Assembly: GCA_015680905.1 (NCBI GenBank)
Contig: CM027385.1
Coordinates: 27,782,501-27,846,500, forward strand
Length of the DNA stretch: 64,000 nucleotides
Direction: 5' to 3'
From: Coptis chinensis
Lineage: Eukaryota; Streptophyta; Magnoliopsida; Ranunculales; Ranunculaceae
Positions within the stretch are counted from its first letter, which is position 1; every line of letters begins with the position of its first letter. Both the position numbers and the translations under genes were made by a program. This document shows, piece by piece, positions 1 through 11,640 of the stretch. The notes under the pieces are model-generated. The model worked only from the letters and a program-made list of their open reading frames with translations. It had not been told where the DNA came from and searched no databases.

Positions 1-474
1 CGTAACCTTATCACTGTGGTTCAAGTGTGATACTTGCTCGAGTCTTATATAGAGTGAAATATCAGTATAATATTCATTTAAGTGAGCAGACCACATTGTA
101 ATTCAAATAAAGCAATATAATGCCAACACTGACCTGATCAAATCCTTTCTTCTTGGCGGATTCTAGAAAAGTGAGCGTAAACTGTTAAGAGAGCGATCAT
201 CGGGAGAGAAGCCTAGCAAGTCAAAGGCATATACAGATTTCTGCTAGTATTCTAAATAACATACTAGAATAAATGCCAACAAATCAAACCTAATCTACAT
301 ATTCGAGCACCACGAGAGAAATTATCATATCAAAACCACAACTACATACTAAAAACTAAGCTTGCATATATGTATGAATCAAGTAGTTCTTGCTAATAGA
401 GAGACTTCAATAAGAAACAGTAGAAGCTAGAAAGGATAAAGGAAAGAGAGAAATTTCAGAAGCTTTAAACTCAC

Positions 475-531
475 GCTTCTTCTAAATCAATAACTTTAAT
501 AGCAACATCTCTGTTAAGCTCCTTATCAAAT
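475..531 (-). pseudogene. MAP4K/STE20-like kinase exon fragment captured by the CACTA element
   Basis: The minus strand shows a 57-base exon bounded by a tttcag acceptor and a GTGAGT donor. It reads FDKELNRDVAIKVIDLEEA. This is the start of the kinase domain of plant STE20/MAP4K-type Ser/Thr kinases (the SIK1/MAP4K-alpha group), where the lysine of VAIK binds ATP. The preceding glycine-rich loop exon and the following exon were not found next to it, so this is one isolated exon, not a gene. Both splice sites look intact, so it could be used in a chimeric transcript started from the transposon promoter near 4380. The family call rests on recognising the motif by eye; a closely related kinase group cannot be excluded. 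Confidence 0.7.
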
Positions 532-2089
532 CTGAAACCACGAATGTAACAATGCATATTAAGTCAACGTGTAGGAAACCAACAACTCAGGATTTATGTG
601 AAAATCTTACTTCTCAAATGAATTGAATAAGATATATCCTAGACAGATGTAGCGCTTTTGATATAGACTAAACAAAAACTGCTTAAGTGCAAAAGAGCGT
701 CTAGGAGTATAGCAAATCGGTCTCGCGTGAACCAAGCGGTAAGTATGAGAACCTCACATTATAATAGTTTTTTTCAATCCATACAAATCTTATTAATACT
801 TTTTCTCCAAGATGTAACAAACTAGAAAGAAACTGAAAAATTATTACCTCAAACTGCAAGAAATGGATTGTGTCAAAGCGTTGCAAAAGAATTCACAAAT
901 TCACAAATTTACTTGCAAAAGAATTCCAGAACTTTTCGGGGAAAGAGTTCGATTTCAAACGTTAGGGGGATTAACTTTCATGATCACAAATTCACAACAT
1001 GCTTTTCGACACGGTCATAAGATAGATAATTGTAAATTGTGATTCTGACTAATGAAGAGAAAAGTTTGAGGAGAAAAGAGTGTATGGCTTAATTAGTTTT
1101 GGCCTTCTCTCACACTTGTTTATATAGGAAAAATAGTTGGTTTCTGATAGAAGTGCGCCTATTTAATGTCTCGTCTTAAACACTAACATATAATTAAGGT
1201 AGATATATAGCCAAATATAACATTTGCTACTTACTAAATATCATTGACGATTGTGGTATGGATCACCGGTTAGCATTTACTCAACACTAATATCGATATT
1301 ATCATGTAAGCGTAGTTTGGTTTCTTTAGTCAATTAATAAGTTAATGACCTAATAAATAAGATTTATACATTATATGATTGTAGTCTGTAGTAGTGCGAA
1401 TATGTATTTTCCCCATATTTCCAGGTACCAAAAAGTTTATTAAGAGTTGAAGAGTGTACAAGACTTAGAAACCTTACGTAATAATACAAGAAAAACTCTA
1501 ATACTATGCTCAACCAACTATATGTGAAGTTATCAAACCTGAAGCGCTACACACTTCTAGAATCTAGCAAAAGCACCCCAAAGGTTTTTCATGCTTGCGA
1601 TAATTTGGTCAAGATATGAGAAGTGCTTTTACTTTCTAGTTGTTGTTTCTTTCCAACCAAATTGGGCCAGGACACTGTATGAGGGAGCAATTCCACAAAA
1701 CATACGGCCGAGTTTTGTCAATTTGTTACACATTCTTATTGTACTAGTTACATATTACGCTATTACCTGACTATCTGAGCATATTTATAAATATTTTCAG
1801 CTCTCTATTATACATGAATGAATGAGTAATACGCTTGAGCAGGTGATGCCAAGCCCAGATAAAGCAAATAGCATCATGTTAAGTGAATGGTTGCTCATAG
1901 TTAGTGACAAATCCCAAACCAACTTTATGATCTTACAGTTAATATGTTCATCAGATAGGTGATTGAATTATAATGACCATTATTTATATATTTAAGTTTA
2001 AGGAGTCACTAGTCATGCTAATAACGGTGTGGCGAACACATGCTAATAACACTAGTAAAATGGTTAAACACATACCCGCAGATGTCCCG

Positions 2090-2156
2090 AGCATTTTGTG
2101 CACGTGGCTCTGCCATAGATGCTTCAAAATCAATGTAGAAAAGGTAATCAAAGTAC
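2090..2156 (-). pseudogene. Arogenate/prephenate dehydratase exon fragment (ACT domain) captured by the CACTA element
   Basis: On the minus strand, after a gatgacag splice acceptor at 2157, the sequence reads YFDYLFYIDFEASMAEPR and continues AQNA. This is the highly conserved stretch of the regulatory ACT domain of plant arogenate dehydratases (ADT), which make phenylalanine from arogenate in plastids. The family continues with a leucine and a helix leading to FLRVLGSYP; here similarity stops abruptly after AQNA and the frame runs into unrelated sequence, so it is a fragment ending within an exon. The acceptor sits where intron-containing ADT genes have one, which points to capture of genomic DNA rather than a retrocopy. 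Catalytic-domain exons were not seen. Confidence 0.8.
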
Positions 2157-4249
2157 CTGTCATCATAAAGGATTCACTTAACCAACTTATAGGCTTTAAA
2201 CTGAACATAAAAGGCTTTAAACTTATAGGCTTTATAACTGTTATGCACTACTGAGAAAACCTTGGTCTAATCTAATTGTAATGATGTAATATGACATGAA
2301 AAAAAAGCTATATATTTCTCTGCTTTACAAAGTCGCTGACTTTTTTCGTGACACCAAAATCAAGATAATAAAGATAGGAAAATGTGTGAGAGAGAAAAGG
2401 GACTTGAGCGAGAAACCCCAAAGGCTAAAACCACAGTTCTTGAAAGTGGACAAGTTTTGAAATAATTCATTTGCCGGACTCTAGATCGTGCATCCCGGTT
2501 TGAAGAGAAGTTTGAGAGAATATGAAGACAGGTGAGAGACTGGGATCCGCTAATACCAACGATAAGGGAGTGGAATTAAAATCTATCTGAACCATTACGT
2601 ATAAAACGGAAGATTCAAATGGCAATCTTGAAGGACAAAGTTTGGGTCCCAAAGAGCAGCGGTGATTCCACAACTAGGAATTCTAATCATACACTCGTCT
2701 TGTGCTTAGCGGACATATTTAGCTGGGAGGATTTCTTACAATCTCACAAGTGACCTCTATAAATGGTTGAACTGATATGACACAATATTCAGCAAACTGA
2801 AAGTGCAACTGTGGATAATACCTTAACTGACTTGCAAACCAAAAATCAAGAACAAAGCTCATATAAGCTCATATACAACCCTCTGTGCACACATAAATTA
2901 AATCTCAGAGATCCACTAGGAACAATTAATTATCAAAGAAGAGGAATCACCGGATCAAAGAAGAGGAATTAGATACCAAGTAAAGCTGCAACTTGAGACA
3001 AAATATGGGCTGTGGACACTAACTAAAACAACCACTAGCTAAACATCCATTTCTAAGACACTAACTAAACTAACTAAAACAACCACTAGCACACCATTTA
3101 TGCCCCCCCTGCCCCTTATAGATGATCACGTCTTACTTAGGGGTTTGCTATTATCTGCATTGTTTCTTTGCTTTTACCAACAAGAGTCGCTCAATATCTA
3201 AGCGGCTTTTGCACAATCGATGACCTTACGTCGAAAATATTATGGTGAGAGGACACTATGCAAACCACATTCCACATTCTCAATGTACTAGACAAATTTC
3301 AAAAGCGAACAAACGAGAACATTCCCAAATGATTATTGATAAAGCAAGGGCCAGATATATATATGAATGATGGTAATGGGTAACAACTCAAGTTCATACA
3401 AAGCAGAGCTACGAGACAGCCATCAATTTACAGTAAAGGTCACAAAATCAAACATATAACAGCCATGTTACAAGTGAAAGTATATGACAAATCTAATTTC
3501 TCACAGACTTGTAACCTTTTGAGTCAGTATTTGAAAGAGAAGGGTAGTTTTGGTGATCTCAGTTTTGGAAGCAGTTCCCCTTGTGATTTAGGTGCGATAC
3601 AAGTTCTGTTTTCTTGATTTTTTTTGAGTATATGAATTCAAGAAAGTTTTATCTGATGGATTTTTTTTTATTCTTTAGGCAAATCTCCTGCAATGGATTT
3701 GTTTCCTCAACATATCTTGGATTTGGCGGAAGAGGCAATGAAGACCCGAGTTTAGGTGATGGGTCGTTTTTCGTAATTTTATTAATCCGTTGAGCGGAAG
3801 CATGCCTTGAATGTGTTTTTTAAAAAAAAAAAAATTGAAATGGGAAGAAGACGTAAACAGTAACATATTATTAAAACATACATTTCAATATCTGAATTAT
3901 TGAAATGGAAGCGATAAATCAAGTTTTGCAAGTGGGTGAAAGCGATCGTTCATTTGAGCTACCATCTTTTACATTTGAAAACATGGAAAAGTAACAAACA
4001 AGCAAATCAAAGAGAACCCAACCCAAAACAAGCAAAACGGTACATTTTTCTTTTTACTAAAAGTAGAAAGAAAAACCCAACAAAAACAACTCATCATCAC
4101 AAACTAGTCTTTGGAACTTCGAAGAGATGATTTCATGAGAGTTTCTATTAATAGTAAAAAAAAAACGTAATGGCGGTGAGAGAAAATGAAAGCGGTGGTT
4201 AAATCAAGAAAGGAATGAAAAAACTAGAAAGAAAATGAAAGATTATTAC

Positions 4250-4382
4250 CTTGTTTTCTTCTTCTTCTTCTTCTTCTTTCTTTGATTGAATCTGAATCTG
4301 AAAATTAGGTTTTGAGGAGTCTAAAAATAATGGGGTGAGAGAGAGAGAGAGAGAGAGGAGAAAAAAAAAGTTATGTTTTATA
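4250..4382 (-). promoter_or_regulatory. CACTA internal promoter, CT-rich leader and first splice donor
   Basis: Reading the minus strand inward from the terminus there is a TATAAAA box at 4376-4382, then a long CTCTCT run (the GA microsatellite near 4336-4357) and a GAA-rich stretch ending in ACAAG followed by GTAATAATC (exon end 4250). This is the usual layout of a CACTA first exon: promoter after the subterminal repeats, untranslated leader, then a donor. It would drive transcription through the captured exons. Assignment is by pattern only. Confidence 0.5.
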
Positions 4383-4422
4383 TTTCGATTTTTTTTGAAA
4401 TTTTTAAGTTTGTAACACTTCT

Positions 4423-4585
4423 CCAACGCTTTTAAAAGCGTTAGCAATTAATTCGGAAATTCACTCAAATAAAAGCGCTTTACAACATTGCCAACGCTTA
4501 TTTAGCGTTGGCAATTTACTAACGGTAAATAAAGCGTTGCAAATCAAAAAGGTGCGTGTTGCAAATATCCTATTATGGTGTAGTG
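4423..4585 (-). repeat. CACTA terminus and subterminal inverted repeats
   Basis: Four copies of a core AACGCTTT/AAAGCGTT motif lie within 125 bases of the terminus. They include two hairpin pairs: CCAACGCTTTTAAAAGCGTT near 4423-4442, and GCCAACGCT with AGCGTTGGC around a 5-base loop at 4490-4512. Further copies are at 4471-4483 and 4530-4541. In En/Spm-type elements such subterminal repeats bind the regulatory transposase protein. The terminal 17 bases are 4569-4585. Confidence 0.75.
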
Positions 4586-7500
4586 CGCACAATACTTAAA
4601 AGGTAGGGCTCATCCCGGTGAGTATAACTTGACTCGGCCAAGAACTTCTTACGTTCATTTCTTGTCCAATTATAAGGCATAACATCAGCCGCTAAATAAT
4701 TTCACGATGTCCGCATACCATGGTGATGAAAAAATAGCATACTGGATGCTCATCGGGGAAAAGAGTTGGTATGGACTCGAATCACTACTATCGTCATTTG
4801 TAAGTCTAGATAAGTGGTCGGCAACTTCGTTTTCGACCCTCTTTTTGTCCTTTATTTCTAATGTGAACTCTTGCGGGGAGAAGAATCCATCGGATTAATC
4901 TCTCGCTTAGCATCCTTCTTTGCAAGAAGGTACCTAAAGGCTGCATGGTCCGTGTAAACTAAAGTTTTAGAACCAACCAAATAAGGGCGAAATTTATCTA
5001 AAGCATAAATGACAGCTAAGAATTCTTTTTCAAGTAGTTGTATAGTTGTATAATTCCGTTGGCGTCGTTTAATGTTTTACTAGCATAATAAATAAAGTGG
5101 ACTTATTATCTAGTATCGTCCCAAGACAAAGCGGCACCAACTACATAGTCACTAGCATCACACATGAGTTGAAAGGTTTAGACCAATCGGGAGGTCTGTA
5201 TAATAGGTGCGATGGTTAGGGTGGCTTTTAAGGTTTCAAAAGCCTGTTTACAGTTAAAATTAAAATCAAAGATTGCATCCTTCAAAAGCAAGGTTAGTTA
5301 AAGGCCTAGCTATTTTGAAAAATCTTTAATGAAACGCCTATAAAACCCTGCATGGCCTAGAAAGGCTCTAATCTCACGGACGATCCGTGGTTTAGGTAGA
5401 ATTAAGCTATCTTATCTAGTTTGGCTTTATCTACTTCGATGCCATCACTAGATACAATATGACCTAGTACTATGCCCTTTTGACCATGAAATGACACTTT
5501 TCCCAATTTAAAGCGAGGCTCTTTTCTTCACACCGTGTCAAGACCTTAGGCAGGTTAGACAAACATACGTAAAGGAGTCTCCATAGATAGAAAAATCATC
5601 CATGAACACTTCCATAAAGCTCTACCATGTCACTAAATATATGAAGCATACATCATTTGGAAGGTACGGGGGCATTACAAAGGCCAAAAGGCATTCGCGT
5701 TTATAGGCATATGTTAGAAGGGACATGTGAAGGTTATCTTTTCTTGGTCATCAATATCAATAATAATCTGAAAATAGCGAGTAGCCATCCGTAGAAAACA
5801 ATAAAAGGCATGACCAGCTAGGCGTTCTAGCATCCGATCTATAAATGGTAAAGGGAAAGTGATCCTTTCGTGTCATAGCATTTAAACGTCACGTAATCAA
5901 TACTGATTCTCCATTTCATAGGACCTTGAGTGACAACATAGTCACCCTTCCGTTCACGTACCATGGTAACTCCCTATTTCTTAGGAACTACATGGGGACT
6001 TACCCATTCGCTATCGGAGATTGGGTATATAATACCGCATCGAGTAATCGCAAGACTTCTTCCCTAACCACCTCTTTCATGGCGAGGGTTCAAGCGACGG
6101 CTGAGGTTCGCGAGAAGTCCGGCGTTATCCTCCAAATGGATACGATGAGTGCAAACATTAGGGTCAATTCCCTTAATGTCGGCTGGGGACCAACCAATCG
6201 CAGACCGATGTTCCCTAATCACCCCTTATTAAACATGTCTCTTCATCCTTAGTTACGAGAGAAGATATAATTATCGGTGACTACCATCGGATCAAGTTGA
6301 ATATATTTTAACTCCGGGGAAGAGGTTTAAGGGTGGTGTGGACGGAATGTCCGTTGATGTTTCATAAGTGTCCTTATCTTGCGTAATGAAGACTTGCTTA
6401 GGTAGCAAGTCTTAAGTAATCGATATATGGAGCAACCGGCGGTCTACAATTGGTGTGGACTCGGGATGGTGTTGACTTCCTCTAAGTAGGAGTCATTTAC
6501 AAAATCTGAAGTTCCAAAAGAAAGGAATTTGTACATATTGTTTTGAGGAACGTGTTGTTAGAATAATCTTGAGCTAAACTCTCGATCATGCTAACCTCCC
6601 CATCTACAGACGAATCGGTAACTATTTCATCATTTTAAAACATTTACCTCGGCGGAAAGATGGCCAAAAGATGAGGACATCTTTCCATCGCGACAATTTA
6701 TAAAGCGCGTTGCGCAGTTGCCAAGAAGCGGGCGCCCTAAGATGATCGGTCTGAGTCATTAGCGACTTACGTATCGAGGATAACAAAATCAGCGGGATAG
6801 TAGAAATCCCTGAACCTTAACAAGCACGTTTTCCACTACACCTTTAGGATACTTAATTGACATGTCCGCTAATTGCAACGTTATTTTTGTAGGTTGCATT
6901 TCTGTAGAACCTATTTGTTTATACAAAGTATCACGGAGTAAGTTAACACTTCGCCCCTGGGTCTAATAAAGGCGATCGTCGTGTGGGAATCTCCTAAGGT
7001 GCATTTTACGATGGGGCGACCGGGGTCCTTGTACTTAACAATTCCATTATTTTCGGATAAAGTTGGGGGCTGTTCAGGTTAAAAGGCGTCTTTAGGTATG
7101 TTGGTCTTCGCTAGTAGTGCACAACTCTTTAAGAAACTTAAGCGTGGTTGGATAGCTTTTTAATGGCCGAGAAAAGGAAGGTTTATCGTTAGATTCTTGA
7201 AAACGTTCCTAATTTCCTCAAAGTTTGTATCCCTGGTTAGCATTGCTAATTTTTTGAGGAACGGTGGTTTAAGCTCTATATTTTAGCATTTGGCTCTACT
7301 AACTGTGTAACCTTGGCTTTCGGTTTCTTTGGTTGTGATTTAAGCGGTACCTCTACCGTGGTAGGCTCCTCGATTTCTATTGCGGTATCTAGTTCGATAT
7401 CTGGTGTAGGGATTACGGATGGGGTAACTATAAAGTAGTTACTTTGTTATCAACCACTCTTCGAAGCGGAGAGTGGTGATGGCATTATCACCTACGATTG

Positions 7501-7603
7501 TAGTTTCCATTACTAGAATTACCGTTTACCTCAAAGGCTGTGTTTCTTTGTTTTAGGGTTTGGTATTGCTTGTCACGAAAACACGCCTTTTGGTTGGGCT
7601 TTT
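4586..7603 (-). mobile_element. Outer Athila element, left remaining part (pol, protease, distal gag)
   Basis: This is a minus-strand Ty3/Gypsy Athila-lineage fragment, collinear with 15868-18863 and 29698-32700. It covers the RNase H/RT region, protease and the distal gag. It starts at the CACTA junction and ends where the nested dimer begins (7604). Its missing gag beginning, leader and 5' LTR are found intact in order at 36086-39624, which shows that both parts belong to one element split by the dimer. The part to the left of the CACTA element is outside the window. The reading frames are heavily broken, with many breaks. Confidence 0.8.
7599..7603. repeat. Target-site duplication of nested Athila dimer, left copy
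   Basis: The five bases before the first LTR are CTTTT. The five after the third LTR are CTTTC (36086-36090). The uninterrupted gag sequence in the other copies has CTTTC at this point. The one-base mismatch sits next to an LTR start that itself reads CGATAAC instead of TGATAAC. Confidence 0.6.
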
Positions 7604-8941
7604 CGATAACTGTAAAATGAATAGTTTACCTCTGAAATGAACTCTGAATCAAAACGTAAGTAAACTAAACTTAGTACTTTTCACGAGTCTATTATCAAAG
7701 CTTCTACTCTCAATGCAGTGCACTAAATGGAGTCTGAAGTTAGTTCAGCTCCTAGTTCCCTAGCATGGATTGTTTTCTAAGTCTAACTAGTCACTCTTAA
7801 GTCAATGAGCTTTTACGAAATATTATACTACGATACTTACTTAAGATGATTACTAGAAATTAACTACAAATGCTATGGAAATACTATTGTTTGACTCTAG
7901 ATAAAGGAATTAGGGGAATCGAATCCACCTCGAATCAACTTAATGACCCTAGTACAGATTGTGGTATCTCGATTCTTACGTTTTCCGCGGCAAGAATTCG
8001 AGTCTAATCCCTAGTGTTCATGGCATTTCTACCAAGTACTAACTAGCATGTGAATTTAGCCCACCCATTCTCATGGCGAAAGCGCGACCTTCTAGAGTGG
8101 AATAGATGCTACAAGCGTTTCTATACTAAACAACTAAGGTTTCATCAAGGCTTCATCAACCCCTCTAATGGAGGTTTAGCCTTGAGTCATCAATCTAACA
8201 TTTACCATTGAATCTAAACTAAACATAATGTGAGAAATTGAGACTTACTTAATTTAGCAATAATGAATCTAATTTAATGGTGGAATAAAACAATGACAAG
8301 AATTGAATTTAGATCTAAAATGGAAATGACAAATTCGAACTTGATAAAAATACTACTTTATTTATCTAATCTATCAAGAACAATGATTCAAGGATTTAAT
8401 CTAAAACAAAATTTAAATGGAACTAAAACTTAATTTAATTAATAAAACTAGATCTATAATTCTATATCTTAATTTAGGTCTAACTAGCTACCATTAACAA
8501 AGAGCTAAGCTTTTTGTTTTATACATCAGATCAAAATTCGTGCATGGGCTTGGAGCCATGGGTTGGGCAGGAGAATCGGGGCCCAAAACCAATTCTTCGA
8601 TCGAAAAAAGGCCTCTTCAGCTGCAGTTAGCTTCCACAGACTTTTCGTCCACTTCTGCTCCTCTGATTGGGTCAAGGCTTGGACCATTGCAAAGCTCTTT
8701 CCGAGCGGTCGTTTTGACATAAGGTAGGCCTCAATGGCTGAGTCCAAAAGATATGGCATTAGGAAGTTCTGCTGACTTTTGCTCCTTTATCTCTCGCTAA
8801 AGTGGCACATTTTAGCATAATGGACTTTGAAGCTGAAATGCATAAAAACGTGTCGGTATTAACTCTTACTTATTATTCACATAATTGGTCTAACGATTAT
8901 GATTATTAAGGGGTTAAAACTACAGTTTTGGGCTCTTATCA
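7604..8941 (-). repeat. Athila LTR 1 (3' LTR of internal copy A)
   Basis: It runs from GATAACTGTAAAATG to GGGCTCTTATCA; the family's LTR ends are the inverted pair TGATAA/TTATCA. A minus-strand TATAAAA box lies at 8517-8523, in the position expected for the U3 promoter. The next bases to the right (aaccacccc) are the polypurine tract of copy A. The left flank is gag sequence of the outer element. Short frames inside it recur in every LTR and are not genes. Confidence 0.85.
8517..8523 (-). promoter_or_regulatory. LTR TATA box
   Basis: The minus strand reads GATGTATAAAACAAAAGC, a good plant TATA box. The same word recurs in LTR 2 (near 21797 and, in its duplicated part, near 22400), LTR 3 (near 35654) and LTR 4 (near 39079). 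Confidence 0.55.
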
Positions 8942-8954
8942 AACCACCCCTAAG
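8942..8954 (-). other. Polypurine tract of internal copy A
   Basis: The minus strand reads GGGGTGGTT directly before the LTR start TGATAAGAGCCC, the normal place for the plus-strand priming site of an LTR element. Equivalent tracts precede the LTRs at 22781, 44395 and (plus strand) 57645-57657. Confidence 0.75.
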
Positions 8955-10759
8955 CTTGACATTTTGCTTGTCCTCAAGCAAATATGAAAATTAGAATAAG
9001 TGACCAAAAATGGAGTTCTACCTAATCTCGTTTATTTGAGTGCGATTGCATTGACCATATGCAACAAGGCCTTAAACCACTAGGAATTCCCTAGTGGGCC
9101 GAGTTATAACCTCGTGAGAGTTTTCGATGAAGGTACTCATGAAACTTCATCTATACTTCTGGCGACTAAGAAATAAAACTATTGTTTTCTCCTTCATGTC
9201 TCAACTATCTATACATCTCATAGCAATTACATAAGAATACAGTAAAAACCTAAGTTAATATATGCATAATAATCAATCATCTACAATAAACATATAACAA
9301 TGAGTAATACTATGAAATGTTTAGCGGGTTTGTTTACGAAACTTCGGAATAAGCGTCCTTAAGTAGGTCCTCACATAAATGTCAAGACAAAACCACTCTG
9401 ATTTTTCCACTCAAGTTTAAGCTACTCCGATTGTGCGGTGGGCACACTTTACCTTAATCTCAATGACAAAAAGGAAGCGGGGTCGATCAAACACATCGCC
9501 ACTTACTATCACACTAACCTATTCCTAATTGAGCTAGAGGTCTTTATTAGGTGTTGCGGGGATTAGGAGATGGTTTAAGAAGGAAGGAAATGGATATTCT
9601 AGAGAACAAGTCTGAGATAATAGAGTCTTCATATTATGTAACTAGAGAAAACCTTGTTATTTACTTTTGCTTCTACACTTTGTTTCCATCCTTAGCCATA
9701 TTTTTCTTTTCTTTGGCCTTTGACTCCCTTTTATTCTTTTTTTTTGGAGTTTTTATTTATTTTTTTTTTTTTTTTTTTTTCTTTTCTTTGGATGGAAACT
9801 TCTTTTCTTTATTTTTGAAGCAACTAACTAATTTTTGTTTTACAGGTTTTTTCTCTTCTTCTTTCTTCCTCATTCTATTCTCGGACTTATTCTAAATTGG
9901 GTAGGTTTTTTTTTTTATTTTGTTTTGTTTTGTAACGGGGGTAAAAGGAATTGTGGTTTATGGAAGGCTAAAGAAGGGGCTCGAGTGGCGACTAAGCGGA
10001 AAATAATTCATAGGTTTGAATTTCGGCTATATCGATCAAAAAGCGGCCTAAATTCTCACTTAGGATATGGTTTAGTGATCAAGCAAGTGGGCGTGTGATT
10101 TCTCTATCGGATTTTACTTCTCCCTTGTGTCATTTCTCACATGTTTAGCTCATATAAGGCTTTAGGCTATATTCTCCGCGGGATTTGTAGAATAAGTACT
10201 CTAGCCTAGATTTGAAACTTCTTGCTAACAATCATAGATACTCATGTAATAAATTTATAGATAGATGCAAAGATTATTACCTACATATTAACCTAAGTTT
10301 CTAACAATTATTACGATGATGCTTGACTCACATTGAGACTTCTAGATTGTTAAAAGCATGGAGAAAGAAAACAATACCAATATTCCTAAGTGTTTAGCAT
10401 ACTTATTTATTTATATTTTTGAATTTTTGAAATTTTAACTAGAAAACAAGTGCATATTATACATATCTATATCTAACGGATGTCTTAATTACCATGTTTC
10501 TATGCCCCCCAAACAAAAAGCATGCTTTGTCCTCAAAGCGTTTAAATAAAAGGGTAGGAAAAATACCATTGAAGCGCGTGAAATTCGAGAAACATCGCAA
10601 AACAATGTTAGAGCGTACTAATATAGGAAATAAAAGCGGCCTTGACACTATAAGAGTTCCACCCATTATGGGGTTAACAGAATTAAATTGCTTGGGACAT
10701 AAGCGGACACTAACTTAACTAAAACTTACCACTTTTGGCATTTACTTTCGTCATCCTCC

Positions 10760-11640
10760 TCTTCTATATGAGGTTCTTTTTCATCTGCCATGCCATAACA
10801 ACTTGCCGCCTTCGTCGTGTATCATCAACTAATGCTAACCTCTCTAGTGTTATTTGGTGCGATGGGGTGTAAGGAGCAACCAAATGTGGTTGCACCTGCC
10901 ATCCGACCAAGTCGTGGCTCGGAATGATCTTACCCACGATTGGTAGGTCTCATGATTTCGACCCTTTTCAATCGTATGCGTAATGCGAGAATCGGGTAGG
11001 CAAAAGTGGCGTAAAGGCGACAAACCAAGACAGGCATAAGAAGGTACTTATGCCTCAAGGTATGGGCTCGGCTTCAGGTAGCAACTAAAACTTCGGGGGA
11101 ATGTCATACCTCACGGCGTCCCTCGGCTAAAAGCAAAGGAAAGCGTCACGGCGGTATTATTGGCGAAGTAAAGCTGCGTTCCCTAGAATGTTCATCATGA
11201 TGAACAACATGGTTAATGCCTACATTCGGTGATAGGCTACTTTCGAGGCGATGTTATATTGGTCTTGGTCCATGATCTGAAATACCCTCCCCATAATACT
11301 CATGGAAATAGGCATATTCATATAGGTATGAGTTATCGTCATATATCCCCGTGTGTGCATAGGGTCGGGGTAATGGCAATCCGAAACCAAAGCTATCAAG
11401 TGTTTATTGAATTCCATAGGCGTACCATCGATAGTAAGGGAAAATTTTTGTTCTCCTTCTTGGGTACAAAAGAAAGTAATATTATTATAGAAGAATTCCG
11501 TTAGCTTAGGTGAAAAAGAATCGTCATCACTCACGGAAGATGTAAGCCATCCTAATTGCAAGATCGGCTCGCGTGAGCGATGCTCCATAGGTATAAGTTC
11601 CCATCAAGTCTTCAAAAGACTGTTCGGGGAATGACTATAG
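10760..11640 (-). pseudogene. Athila second env-position reading frame, copy A (fossil)
   Basis: A minus-strand segment resembles the better preserved frame at 54919-55734 in the head-to-head pair: both contain an IGDEPMEI-like segment, an equivalent of YSPALTSYFYDN and a run of MYMYN-like residues. It lies between the GC-rich leader segment (11690-11960) and the 3' untranslated region. The function of this Athila frame is unknown; its position downstream of integrase is where env-like genes sit. It is broken in several places. Confidence 0.6.

Larger units (their letters stand above)
1..4585 (-). mobile_element. CACTA (En/Spm) DNA transposon, partial, with captured gene fragments
   Basis: The minus strand begins at 4585 with CACTACACCATAATAGG, a typical CACTA terminus, followed by dense AACGCTTT/AAAGCGTT subterminal repeats. 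To the right, sequence resumes exactly inside an Athila pol region: the copy near 15868 and the one near 29698 read through the same site without interruption. The three bases after the terminus (CGC, 4586-4588) fit the 3-bp target duplication of this superfamily, but the other copy lies outside the window, as does the other terminus. No transposase-like reading frame is visible in this 4.6 kb. A TATA box, a pyrimidine-rich leader and a splice donor lie just inside the terminus, and two exon fragments of unrelated plant genes lie further in on the same strand. The element therefore looks like a non-autonomous, gene-capturing member. That the whole 4.6 kb belongs to it is an inference. Confidence 0.75.

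Noticed and set aside
701-886. Small minus-strand frames at 701-886, 2467-2673 and 3675-3866
   Set aside because: No family resemblance and AT-rich composition; the captured exons in this element lie in other frames or places.
8526-8759. Recurring small open frames near 8526, 21793, 35655 and 39043
   Set aside because: They lie wholly inside LTRs in both directions and recur only because the LTR is repeated.
4586-8941. A separate Athila element ending in LTR 1, and another beginning at LTR 3
   Set aside because: The flanking gag pieces stop and start at the same position with a target repeat, so one older element split by the dimer explains both.
9551-9895. Phe-rich plus-strand frames here and at 23514-23750
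   Set aside because: They are translations of the poly-T tract in the antisense 3' untranslated region.
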